Positions 25,434 through 34,419 of a stretch of 64,000 nucleotides of DNA are shown here, piece after piece; position 1 is the first letter of the stretch; every line of letters starts with the position of its first letter. The notes under the pieces are model-generated. The model was not told the origin of the DNA and made no database searches. It saw nothing but the letters and a program-made list of their open reading frames with translations. The DNA is from Virgibacillus phasianinus. GTDB lineage: Bacteria > Bacillota > Bacilli > Bacillales > Amphibacillaceae. Both the position numbers and the translations under genes were made by a program. The DNA is taken from the NCBI RefSeq assembly GCF_002216775.1, contig NZ_CP022315.1:4007215-4071214 (forward strand), in the 5' to 3' direction.

Positions 25434-25889
25434 TTAATCAGTATTTATCTTTTCCTCAATGGCGCTTATAACTTTAGGCATGCTTTTATTTATTCTGCTT
25501 CCTGAGAACCTGAGAACACTCCAGCCATGTTTTCTCAAGTAATTATTTTTTCTTCTGTCGTGCGCTTTTTGAGCAGGTGTTGAATGGAACGCTTTACCAT
25601 CACATTCAATAGCTAGGTTAAATACTGGTAACGTCAAATCTATTCTATATTTCCCACAAGGTACCTGTGTTTTTACATCATGCCCTCTAAAAGTCAGAGC
25701 ATCATATAATCGGTACTCTATGGGGCTTTCACATTTCATTCTTTCATAATCAACCGGCACTTCAACGCTAACCGGGGAAGGATCTCTAATAAGTGAAATA
25801 GTATAATAAAGCGGAATAACAATAAATATTAATAAGAAAGCAAGCATCCCAAATGTATCCAATGTCAACACCTCAACATCAGAATTCAC
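25434..25889 (-). CDS. Membrane-anchored DUF559-like endonuclease domain protein (151 aa)
   Basis: One transmembrane helix (residues about 13-32, FGMLAFLLIFIVIPLYYTI) is followed by a nuclease-like domain of the DUF559/Vsr group: SPIEYRLYDAL (Glu), KYRIDLTLP (Asp), LAIECDGKAFH (Glu-x-Asp) and HDRRKNNYLRKHGWSVLRFSG. These acidic residues fit a PD-(D/E)xK-type site. Anchoring of such a domain at the membrane is unusual; it would meet DNA on entry or act on a membrane-proximal substrate. No clear ribosome site was seen at 25889. It opens the defence-rich part of the window, so an anti-invader role is possible but inferred only. Confidence 0.75.
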   Translation of the reverse strand: MNSDVEVLTLDTFGMLAFLLIFIVIPLYYTISLIRDPSPVSVEVPVDYERMKCESPIEYRLYDALTFRGHDVKTQVPCGKYRIDLTLPVFNLAIECDGKAFHSTPAQKAHDRRKNNYLRKHGWSVLRFSGSRINKSMPKVISAIEEKINTD

Positions 25890-26018
25890 ATTAACTTGAC
25901 GTTTGATACATTAACCGCCTAAACCTGACCTTTTAATATAAAAAAGAATGAACCCGCACCCAGGTCCATCCTTTAAGATATAAATCTATTATTCTATATT
26001 TTTGTGCAGCGATTTATT

Positions 26019-26168
26019 TCAACAATGATATCCTTCTTTTTCCCATTGCTTAACTTTTTCTAACATGGATTTATGGCGTTTTTGTTCTCTGGTTTCCCCT
26101 TCCCACTTAGTAATTTTCTTTGATTTAAGCATGTTTTGATTACGTTCATTCATTTTTTTGCCCGACAT
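26019..26168 (-). CDS. Small basic protein (49 aa)
   Basis: ATG 26168 is preceded by GGAGG with a 9-base spacer, stop at 26019. The product is Lys/Glu-rich and helical (starts MSGKKMNERNQNMLKSKKI, contains KWEGETREQKRHKS) with a single C-terminal cysteine. Family not recognised. It lies 225 bases downstream of the DUF2357 gene on the same strand. Confidence 0.55.
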   Translation of the reverse strand: MSGKKMNERNQNMLKSKKITKWEGETREQKRHKSMLEKVKQWEKEGYHC

Positions 26169-26393
26169 ATTGAATTACCTCCATTAATGGGTCATTGTTA
26201 CTTATATATTGTACAATCGAAGACAAATCCAACACAACATCGGGTTATGTGGGTTGATTAGCTGATATAACATCATTCTTTTGTATGTATTCTTTTATTT
26301 CATCGTGTGGTCCAAACTCAGTTTTACAGGATCTGATAAAACTTGGACCAGACTCCAAACAACTTACTTGTTTCGATTGAAATGTGCTTAATG

Positions 26394-28883
26394 TTAAACC
26401 ATTTCAATAATCTGTCTGAACACGCCCGAAGGATTCTTCATTAATTCATTCATTGAAATTATTTCAACAATATTATCTCCGTTTATTTCTAGTTTTTTAT
26501 CATCTGTTAACTTAAATTTCATTCCAAGAATATTAAAGTACTGAACCTTTCTAGCCTTATCCAAGTACAGATCATTAAGTTCAACGGTTACTTGGGAAGA
26601 TATCCTTCTCAACATTTTCCATAATTTTATTTCTTCAGGTGTTCTCATAAATAATTCCGGTAATTCCCTAGCTTCTCGAACATTAGCTAGAGTAGTCATC
26701 ATATAGTGTTTTATACCATAGTTCACTGGTTTAATCGTCTTTTCAATTGATTCCCATGCCTTAATTTTAATAACAGCATAGTCAACTGTATCCTCACCAA
26801 GATCTAGTTCCTTTTTAATGAAATCCACCTTTTCAACAGTATCAAGCTGTGAAACCCCCGCTTGTTCTCTAAACTTCTTTTTAGGAAGATATAGCCCTAC
26901 ATATCGTGCTTCCTGCCAGCCACTTTTAAGATACGACAATGGTATTATAAATCTTTTATTCTGAATAAAATCCTGATATACGTCCTTATTTTCTACTTTT
27001 CCTATCAATACTTTTTCCTCTGATGAGGATTGCCATTCCTGTAATGTACCTTTGGGAAGCAGCCCTTCTTCTTGTAATTCCTCTGGGCTTTTTTCTATTA
27101 ACCTTTCAATAAACTGCTCAACCAATCGAGTACTGTTAGGAAGAAAAGGAAATCCACCAATGTTTACATCATTAATACTTTTATAAAAATGATGCGTTTT
27201 GTATTCCTCCTCACCAAACCAGGGGAATAAAACATATGCACCAAATGCATACCGCTCAAACGGCCCATCCTCCCTTGATACAAGTGCATCTCTATATCGG
27301 TGCATTGTATTAATATCTTCTTCCAAAGGGCCAGGTTGTTTATATCTGTTTTTATAGTAACTACCTTCTGTTGCAAAATCTATACGGTACTTTGCGTCAA
27401 AAATGTAGTGGTAAGAATAGTCTTTCCCCCTTTTTTCAATGCCTAGCATGGAATCAGGCTTTTGGGAAACTGTAGGCAAATTTTGGTCAACCTTTTGAAA
27501 GTGTAAGGTAATCTTTTCATTCGTAATGGGGTGTTTAAATACTCTCTTTGCTGATGCAGATTGATCAAGCTGGACAAACAGACCATCACGTCTAACCTTA
27601 ATAATATCCTGACTAATCATAGGATATTTGAAACCTAGTATTTGTCCTAATTTAATAAACGTCCAATATTCATAAAGTGTGGCTACGTCTTTAACAAACA
27701 TGTTATATAGTTGACCATGAAGAATAAGTCCACGGGATACTGTTAAATAAATTTGGTACGCGTCACGGTACCCTGGAGCCATTTGCATCACTAAACTCAT
27801 AACAGAGCGTTTTAACTGACTTATCTGACGCCAGAACGATGACTTAATTCTTCTATCAAGTTCAAATTTCATCTCATTTATTTTAGTTAATAAATCTTCA
27901 TTCATAGCTTGTTGATAAGGATGATTTGAAGCTTGGATAGTTTTCTGAAGATGTTCTAGCTTATTAACTAATCGCTTCATCATCCACTTCACAAACTGAT
28001 TTTCCAATGTATCATATGATAGTTGTTTCTTTACATTTAGTCCATGGCTTGGCATCACGTTTTGCTTACTAAGTTTAATACCATTGTGTACTTGTTGAAA
28101 TAACTGAGCATGCTTCCTTAGAAAATTCCGTCCAGTTGAATCTACTTTTTTTAATTGGTCTCCACGAACTCTTCTATAAGTTGTTTCCAAATGATGATGC
28201 GGTTGTCTTTCAATTACATTAATCGACTTTATTAGTCGTTTAAAGTGAGCATTAAATAATCGATAAAATTCAGACCAAGAGGGCTGTGAAGTAAAGGAAG
28301 TAGTAGATCCTAAAAATGTCTTTTTAATAAAATGAAATGCAAGGTTATATACTTCTTCATTAACCTCATCTAACAATTTCTTATAGTCCTGTTTATAATT
28401 CAGTTTAACCGGGAATATCTCCATGGTCACTTTCAACAAAATTCTATCTTCTTCATGAATTTCAAAAGTGGAATATCCAACTTCATTTTGAAATTTTAGA
28501 TTACCCATAAGGAGTTGGTGAGGATGGCTACCGACTGTAGTGACTGCTTTTTGCAAACTAGGTTGTTCATGGTAAAAGGACAATTCCTGCCCATTTTTTG
28601 GTGTTACAACTAACTGATAAACTCGATTCTCGAAAAAGATAGGCGGAACTTCTGTAAGATTATTTAACTTCCCCTTCTTTAAATCATAAACTAACGTAGT
28701 TTTAATGTTTTCACCAGAAACGCTCATGTTCATTGTTTCATCTGATTGAATCATTTGATAGTTTCGCAAGCCCTTATACCGTTCATGATAGGGTTTTCCT
28801 TTAATGTATAAATAAAAGTCATCCGTCTCAATAACAACTAATTCTGCATCATCATTACCCGATCCAGAAGGAAGTAAAGCCAT
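26394..28883 (-). CDS. DUF2357 McrC-like nuclease subunit (829 aa)
   Basis: Partner of the upstream McrB-like GTPase: a DUF2357 protein, the large McrC-like subunit of type IV restriction systems that cut modified DNA. The N-terminal half is beta-rich (DUF2357), followed by helices; a PD-(D/E)xK core is seen in DSMLGIEKR and YIFDAKYRIDF (Asp, then Asp-Ala-Lys). The start is ATG 28883 behind GGGGAGGGG with a 10-base spacer, overlapping the McrB-like stop by 29 bases, so the two are translationally coupled. Because the upstream gene is broken by IS66, expression of this subunit is doubtful unless an IS-derived promoter reads in. Frame intact. Confidence 0.82.
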   Translation of the reverse strand: MALLPSGSGNDDAELVVIETDDFYLYIKGKPYHERYKGLRNYQMIQSDETMNMSVSGENIKTTLVYDLKKGKLNNLTEVPPIFFENRVYQLVVTPKNGQELSFYHEQPSLQKAVTTVGSHPHQLLMGNLKFQNEVGYSTFEIHEEDRILLKVTMEIFPVKLNYKQDYKKLLDEVNEEVYNLAFHFIKKTFLGSTTSFTSQPSWSEFYRLFNAHFKRLIKSINVIERQPHHHLETTYRRVRGDQLKKVDSTGRNFLRKHAQLFQQVHNGIKLSKQNVMPSHGLNVKKQLSYDTLENQFVKWMMKRLVNKLEHLQKTIQASNHPYQQAMNEDLLTKINEMKFELDRRIKSSFWRQISQLKRSVMSLVMQMAPGYRDAYQIYLTVSRGLILHGQLYNMFVKDVATLYEYWTFIKLGQILGFKYPMISQDIIKVRRDGLFVQLDQSASAKRVFKHPITNEKITLHFQKVDQNLPTVSQKPDSMLGIEKRGKDYSYHYIFDAKYRIDFATEGSYYKNRYKQPGPLEEDINTMHRYRDALVSREDGPFERYAFGAYVLFPWFGEEEYKTHHFYKSINDVNIGGFPFLPNSTRLVEQFIERLIEKSPEELQEEGLLPKGTLQEWQSSSEEKVLIGKVENKDVYQDFIQNKRFIIPLSYLKSGWQEARYVGLYLPKKKFREQAGVSQLDTVEKVDFIKKELDLGEDTVDYAVIKIKAWESIEKTIKPVNYGIKHYMMTTLANVREARELPELFMRTPEEIKLWKMLRRISSQVTVELNDLYLDKARKVQYFNILGMKFKLTDDKKLEINGDNIVEIISMNELMKNPSGVFRQIIEMV

Positions 28884-31067
28884 CTGATTGTCCCCTCCCC
28901 AACATTTCATGAATTTTCTTGGCTGACTTAGGATATTTAGCATTTTTAATAACTTCTGCTTGGTTATCAGGTTCAATTTCTTCAAATTGGTGACTGGTAC
29001 AAAATTGATATAGTCCCTTGAGCACTTCAAATGCCTGTGTTTCACTAGCTGTAATTCGTGGTAAGATCTTCTGATGCAACTGATAATCAAAGGCTTTATC
29101 AAACTTCATTAGGTACCTGCTATAAATTAAATAAAAGCAAATTTCATCTCGGACCCTATAGCCAATATGCGCCTGAATTGGTGATAACAATTCATTAATT
29201 TCAATCAGTCTTTCGGTAACATCATGAATAATACTTTTATGTTTACTATAAGCATCCTTCAAATATAAAAACTGTGACTGGATTCGTTCATTATTTAGAA
29301 GCTTAGGTTGCGCCTCGTCATTACTATCTGGAAACAAAAAGTGGTCTAACTTCACTTCATTAAATTCAATTGTGTTTGCACGATCTAACACTTTTTTACT
29401 AAATGGGTGTGTAGTCTCGTCCATGTTTACTGTACCGATAATGTATAAGTTTGGTGGAATATTTAGTCTATCTTGTAGTTGTTCTTCAGGCAATATAGCT
29501 GTAGTGACAATTTCTCCTTCTTCCCACTTTCTACTTTCCATAACACTTAAAAAGTCACTGAAATAATACTCTACCCTTGCTAAATTCATCTCATCTAACA
29601 CAACAAAGTATGGATTATCTTTGTCATTAGAGGCATTCTGTATTATTTTTGTTAAAGGCCCAGGCTGGAAGTCTCCTTTTATATCTACGTAGCCAAGCAA
29701 ATCTGACCCATCGCTCCAGTCAGGACGTACAGGTATAAGTTTGTAACGACCATTATCATCCGTTGCACCTAAGCTTTCAGCAAACAATTCGACAATTTTT
29801 GTTTTGCCAGTGCCAGATATAATAACAAAAGGTTTTGTTCTAAGGGATAAAAATAAGTTTTTTATCTCTTCAATCCTGTAGAAAAATCCCTTCATAGAGA
29901 TGTAATTATGTATGTGGGAAACAATTTCTTCTTGTGAGAGATTTATATATCCATTTTGGTAGTCCTTTATTTTATTCCCAAGCATTAAATTTTCCACAAA
30001 GTTAAAACCCTTCTCAGGAATTTCTAATATCGTATTGGAACTCAAAGCAGCCTTGTTCTGTATGCCTAAACTTAATAAAAAATCATTTTCTTTATACCTA
30101 ACAGGTTGTTCTAGGGAGAAACTCCAACTTACTCCTATTCTTTGTTTCCAGGCACCCCCATTCACACTTAAATATTTAGATGGGTTTTCCTCGTTATAAA
30201 AGTTCCTTATTACCTCCCCATAACCAAGAAATCCCTTTTCCCCAGTATAAGCTACAACTATATCTCCTTTTGAAATTTGTTTTGCTAGACTAACATTCCT
30301 AGTTATTGATGCCTGATTTTCTTTTCCTTTTTCATATTGCATTGCAGCATAGCTATTTTTTTGGGATTCTTTCCACACTGATGTATTTTGTGAATAATAT
30401 GTATTATATAGCCAGTATCGCTTAAAGTTTCTTCTATCAGTTTTTTCATATAACCATTTTAATTCACTTATTCCTTTTAATATTTCTTCCGCTGGATCTA
30501 GCTCAGCTATTTGCTCTTTTGAATATAGTAATCCAACTCTTATCCAATCTGTGGCGGATTGTTTAAGAAATTTTGTCATAGTTATCTGGGTTTCTTGGTT
30601 GTTTAAAAAATTCTCTAGTGTTATATAATCGTCATTATCTTCTTGTTCTGACGTCCAAATGCTATACTGTGATTTTTTGATATTTTGTAATCTAATCCAA
30701 TCATGTAAATGATTAATCCAATTATTATGATCCTCTAAGGTATTAGAAGAGTCTTTACCTTTATAGTTGTGCCACTCTAGATATACTCTTAAATTATTTT
30801 TATTAATCATTACAGCAATACAAGAGGAAGAATCAAGTCTATCTTCAAGTTTAATTCTTGTCCAAAATCTCTTTGATAAACTTCCACTATTTTGCCAGTT
30901 CTCGGTCCCCGCAACAATTAATCTATTCGAATCAGACAACTTTAGTGAATTTCTGACTAACGTTGCCCATTGTTTCCAGGCATTCTTATATTCTTTCTTG
31001 GTCTCTTGTGCATTAGGTCTTTCCAGTCTATATATGAAATCATCTCTATCAAAAACATTAAATATGG
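28855..31067 (-). pseudogene. McrB-like AAA+ GTPase, 3' part of gene split by IS66
   Basis: Motor subunit of a type IV restriction system. The fragment keeps an N-terminal region, an EVE-like segment (KGDIVVAYTGEKGFLGYG) that in relatives reads modified bases, and an AAA+ domain with Walker B VVLDEMNLARVEYYF and sensor GTVNMDETTHPF. The P-loop reads VIISGTGKT, where related proteins have (I/V)LAGISGTGKT; a three-residue deletion that removes the first P-loop glycine is suggested. The gene lost its first 8 codons to the IS66 insertion (they lie at 36195-36218). A TTG at 30939 could restart translation but without a good site. Joining both parts with one 8-bp target duplication gives an intact 742-codon frame. 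Confidence 0.85.
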
Positions 31068-31149
31068 GTAAGCGTCAAATAGAACCCACATATTAATTTT
31101 TAGTCTGTCATGCGATAATCTTCTTATCAATTAAATGGGAGGTTATGCA

Positions 31150-31482
31150 ATGACTTTAAAGGACAAAAGAATAGAATGGAAATTACGTTTTGATGCCTGG
31201 AAAGAAAGTGGATTGAGTATAGCTAAGTGGTGCCGGGAACATAAACTTAACGAACCTCAAATGTATTACTGGGTTCAGAAATTCGAGCGTGAGATAAAAT
31301 CTCCTGATCAGGAAACATCTGATACGCAGTGGCTGACAGTCGACATGAAAGATGAGCCAGCACAGATTTCTAGTCAAGAACCCGTGTTTATTCACTTCGG
31401 TACCATTTCTGTTGAAGTACGCCCCGGTGCCAATATGGGACTGTTATCCGATGTCGTACAAATCCTACAAAATCAATGCTAA
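31150..31482 (+). CDS. tnpA: IS66 accessory protein TnpA (copy 1)
   Basis: 110-residue HTH protein of the IS66 OrfA type: KRIEWKLRFDAWKESGLSI then WCREHKLNEPQMYYWVQKFE, a helix-turn-helix that probably binds the element ends. Required with TnpB for IS66 transposition. GGGAGG with a 7-base spacer gives the start at 31150; an ATG five codons earlier overlaps that site. Ends 7 bases inside tnpB. Identical to the copy at 33671. Confidence 0.9.
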   Translation: MTLKDKRIEWKLRFDAWKESGLSIAKWCREHKLNEPQMYYWVQKFEREIKSPDQETSDTQWLTVDMKDEPAQISSQEPVFIHFGTISVEVRPGANMGLLSDVVQILQNQC

Positions 31483-31832
31483 CAAATTCTCAGTTTGAAC
31501 GTGTTTATATAGCCCGTGGCAATACAGATCTTCGCAAATCGATTGATGGACTAGCGGTCATTGTGAAAGAATGCTTTGAACTTGATCCCTTTTCTCCTTG
31601 CTTGTTCGTCTTCTGCAATCGAAAACGTGATAAGTTAAAAATTCTTCAGTGGGAGCACAATGGTTTTTGGCTTCATTACCGAAGGTTAGAACGCGGGACA
31701 TTCCATTGGCCTTCTGAAAAGGAGGCCACACCACTGCATATAAGTCAACGCCAACTTCGTTGGCTGTTGGATGGCTTACCCATTGAACAAAGACAAGCAC
31801 ATCGGGAAGTGAAGGCGCGCACCATACTTTAG
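31476..31832 (+). CDS. tnpB: IS66 accessory protein TnpB (copy 1)
   Basis: 118-residue IS66 Orf2-type protein with the family hallmarks VYIARGNTDLRKSIDGLA, LFVFCNRKRDKLKILQW and FWLHYRRLERGTFHWP. Function in transposition is known to be needed but its biochemical role is unclear. Start codon overlaps the tnpA stop, indicating coupled translation. Confidence 0.92.
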   Translation: MLTNSQFERVYIARGNTDLRKSIDGLAVIVKECFELDPFSPCLFVFCNRKRDKLKILQWEHNGFWLHYRRLERGTFHWPSEKEATPLHISQRQLRWLLDGLPIEQRQAHREVKARTIL

Positions 31833-31898
31833 ATAAAAAATCTATTAAAATATGGAATCCGACTAGTCAGGGCGGGTTCTTTTTCGTATAATTATTTT

Positions 31899-33476
31899 AT
31901 GAAGAATACGGAGCAAACATCAAACGACACAATTGAATTTTACATAGAGCGCAACGAAAAGCTTGAGATGGAAAAGGAAGAGCTGGAGGCAAAAATAAAA
32001 TGGTATGAGGAGCAGTTTCGTCTAAGCCAGCAACGTCAATTCGGTTCATCCAGTGAGAAAACCAATCCAGATCAACTCTCCCTTTTCAACGAAGCTGAGG
32101 CTTCAGCTGACTCAACAGTTGAAGAACCGACTATTGAAATCATTACATATAAACGAAAGAAACAGCGTGGCCAACGTGATGGAAAGCTTGAAAACCTGCC
32201 TTCGGAAACGATTGAATATCGTTTACCAACTGGGGAACAGGCTTGTTCGTGTTGCGGTGGTGAACTGCATGAAATGAGTACCGAAGTACGCAGGGAGATA
32301 GAAATTATCCCTGCACAAGCAAAAGTAAAGAAGCATGTTCGCTATGTTTATAGTTGCCGTCACTGTGAACGCAATGAAATTGAGACACCGATTGTAACAG
32401 CAATTGCACCTGCGCCTGTTTATCCGGGGAGCTTGGCTTCCCCGTCAGCTATGGCTTATACGATGACGCAAAAATATGTAGAAAGCATGCCGTTATACCG
32501 GCAAGAGAAACATTTAGAACGTTTCGGACTGTCTATCTCACGTCAGACTCTAGCAAATTGGATTGTATACGGCGCAAATACTTGGCTTAATCTCATTTAC
32601 GATGAAATGTATGTACATCTCTTGAGACAGGATATTGTTCATGCGGACGAAACGACCTTGCAGGTTCTTTCCGAACCAGAGCGCCCTGCCACTTCAACTT
32701 CCTACATATGGATGTATCGTACAGGAAGAGAAGGTCCACCAATTATCATGTATGACTATCAGCAAACCCGTGCTAGCAAACACCCGAGGCGTTTTCTAGA
32801 AAACTTCCATGGATATTTGCATGTGGATGGGTATGCTGGATACAACGGAATTGCCGATGTAACCTTGGTTGGCTGCTGGGCGCACGCACGTCGCAAATTT
32901 ACAGAAGCCTTAAAGGCGCTCCCTGAATCCGCGAGTACTTCTGCCGTTAAAGGCAAGGAAGGCTTGGCATTTTGTAACCAACTTTTTCAAATTGAACGTG
33001 ATCTAAAGGACGTCAGTCCTGTAGAACGTTATGAGCAAAGATTAGAACGTAGCCAGCCAGTGCTGGAGGCTTTTTCAGCATGGCTTCGTGAACAAACACC
33101 ACGTGTTCTGCCAAAAAGTGCACTTGGTCAAGCAATCAAATATTGTCGTAACCAATGGGATCGTTTGGGGTCATTTATGAAGGACGGCCGTTTGGAAATA
33201 GATAATAACCGTGGAGAACGCTCTATCAAGCCTTTCGTAATCGGCCGCAAAAACTGGCTTTTTAGCAATACCGCAAAAGGAGCTAAGTCTAGTGCGATAA
33301 TATATAGCGTTGTCGAGACAGCCAAGGAAAATGGATTAAATCCATTTAACTATCTCAGCTATCTGTTCGAGACACTTCCCAATGTTGATACGACAGATAA
33401 AAATAACTTGGTTCAGTTGCTGCCATGGTCACCAACAATTCCAATGGAATGTCGCGTTCCAAATAAATCTAAATAA
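31899..33476 (+). CDS. tnpC: IS66 transposase TnpC (copy 1)
   Basis: 525-residue DDE transposase. N-terminal coiled coil (EKLEMEKEELEAKIKWYEEQ), zinc-binding region (ACSCCGGELHEM, YSCRHCERNE), then the catalytic domain: Asp in HADETTLQVL, Asp in HVDGYAGYN and Glu in NNRGERSIKPF, followed by VIGRKNWLFSNT. No strong ribosome site precedes ATG 31899. Frame intact and identical in copy 2, so both elements should be recent and possibly active. Confidence 0.93.
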   Translation: MKNTEQTSNDTIEFYIERNEKLEMEKEELEAKIKWYEEQFRLSQQRQFGSSSEKTNPDQLSLFNEAEASADSTVEEPTIEIITYKRKKQRGQRDGKLENLPSETIEYRLPTGEQACSCCGGELHEMSTEVRREIEIIPAQAKVKKHVRYVYSCRHCERNEIETPIVTAIAPAPVYPGSLASPSAMAYTMTQKYVESMPLYRQEKHLERFGLSISRQTLANWIVYGANTWLNLIYDEMYVHLLRQDIVHADETTLQVLSEPERPATSTSYIWMYRTGREGPPIIMYDYQQTRASKHPRRFLENFHGYLHVDGYAGYNGIADVTLVGCWAHARRKFTEALKALPESASTSAVKGKEGLAFCNQLFQIERDLKDVSPVERYEQRLERSQPVLEAFSAWLREQTPRVLPKSALGQAIKYCRNQWDRLGSFMKDGRLEIDNNRGERSIKPFVIGRKNWLFSNTAKGAKSSAIIYSVVETAKENGLNPFNYLSYLFETLPNVDTTDKNNLVQLLPWSPTIPMECRVPNKSK

Positions 33477-33588
33477 ATCATATACAAAATCCCCATCTGA
33501 TAACAGGTGGGGATTATTTGACGCTTACAAATATGGAATCAATCTCATTCATATAAATCAATCCCCGTATATTATGTTTACTATTTAT
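33384..33588. repeat. 205-bp direct repeat, left copy (IS66 end plus 60 bp of host)
   Basis: The last 145 bases of IS66 copy 1 and the 60 host bases after it (33529-33588, starting AAATATGG, ending CTATTTAT) recur exactly at 36050-36254. The two direct repeats flank IS66 copy 2. Confidence 0.9.
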
Positions 33589-33670
33589 GTAAGCGTCAAA
33601 TAGAACCCACATATTAATTTTTAGTCTGTCATGCGATAATCTTCTTATCAATTAAATGGGAGGTTATGCA

Positions 33671-34003
33671 ATGACTTTAAAGGACAAAAGAATAGAATGG
33701 AAATTACGTTTTGATGCCTGGAAAGAAAGTGGATTGAGTATAGCTAAGTGGTGCCGGGAACATAAACTTAACGAACCTCAAATGTATTACTGGGTTCAGA
33801 AATTCGAGCGTGAGATAAAATCTCCTGATCAGGAAACATCTGATACGCAGTGGCTGACAGTCGACATGAAAGATGAGCCAGCACAGATTTCTAGTCAAGA
33901 ACCCGTGTTTATTCACTTCGGTACCATTTCTGTTGAAGTACGCCCCGGTGCCAATATGGGACTGTTATCCGATGTCGTACAAATCCTACAAAATCAATGC
34001 TAA
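33671..34003 (+). CDS. tnpA: IS66 accessory protein TnpA (copy 2)
   Basis: Protein identical to that at 31150-31482 (110 residues, HTH of the IS66 OrfA type), with the same GGGAGG ribosome site. Intact. Confidence 0.9.
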   Translation: MTLKDKRIEWKLRFDAWKESGLSIAKWCREHKLNEPQMYYWVQKFEREIKSPDQETSDTQWLTVDMKDEPAQISSQEPVFIHFGTISVEVRPGANMGLLSDVVQILQNQC

Positions 34004-34353
34004 CAAATTCTCAGTTTGAACGTGTTTATATAGCCCGTGGCAATACAGATCTTCGCAAATCGATTGATGGACTAGCGGTCATTGTGAAAGAATGCTTTGA
34101 ACTTGATCCCTTTTCTCCTTGCTTGTTCGTCTTCTGCAATCGAAAACGTGATAAGTTAAAAATTCTTCAGTGGGAGCACAATGGTTTTTGGCTTCATTAC
34201 CGAAGGTTAGAACGCGGGACATTCCATTGGCCTTCTGAAAAGGAGGCCACACCACTGCATATAAGTCAACGCCAACTTCGTTGGCTGTTGGATGGCTTAC
34301 CCATTGAACAAAGACAAGCACATCGGGAAGTGAAGGCGCGCACCATACTTTAG
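33997..34353 (+). CDS. tnpB: IS66 accessory protein TnpB (copy 2)
   Basis: Protein identical to that at 31476-31832 (118 residues, IS66 Orf2 type); start overlaps the tnpA stop. Intact. Confidence 0.92.
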   Translation: MLTNSQFERVYIARGNTDLRKSIDGLAVIVKECFELDPFSPCLFVFCNRKRDKLKILQWEHNGFWLHYRRLERGTFHWPSEKEATPLHISQRQLRWLLDGLPIEQRQAHREVKARTIL

Positions 34354-34419
34354 ATAAAAAATCTATTAAAATATGGAATCCGACTAGTCAGGGCGGGTTC
34401 TTTTTCGTATAATTATTTT

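Larger units (their letters stand above)
31068..33528 (+). mobile_element. IS66-family insertion sequence, copy 1 (2461 bp)
   Basis: Left end GTAAGCGTCAAATAG, right end ...TATTTGACGCTTAC, imperfect inverted repeats as in IS66. It is flanked by the 8-bp target duplication AAATATGG at 31060-31067 and at 33529-33536. Carries accessory genes tnpA and tnpB and transposase tnpC, all intact. It inserted into codons 6-8 of the McrB-like gene. Confidence 0.93.

Noticed and set aside
30939..31067. TTG at 30939 as the real start of the McrB-like protein
   Set aside because: The frame continues upstream and joins perfectly with the fragment at 36195-36218.
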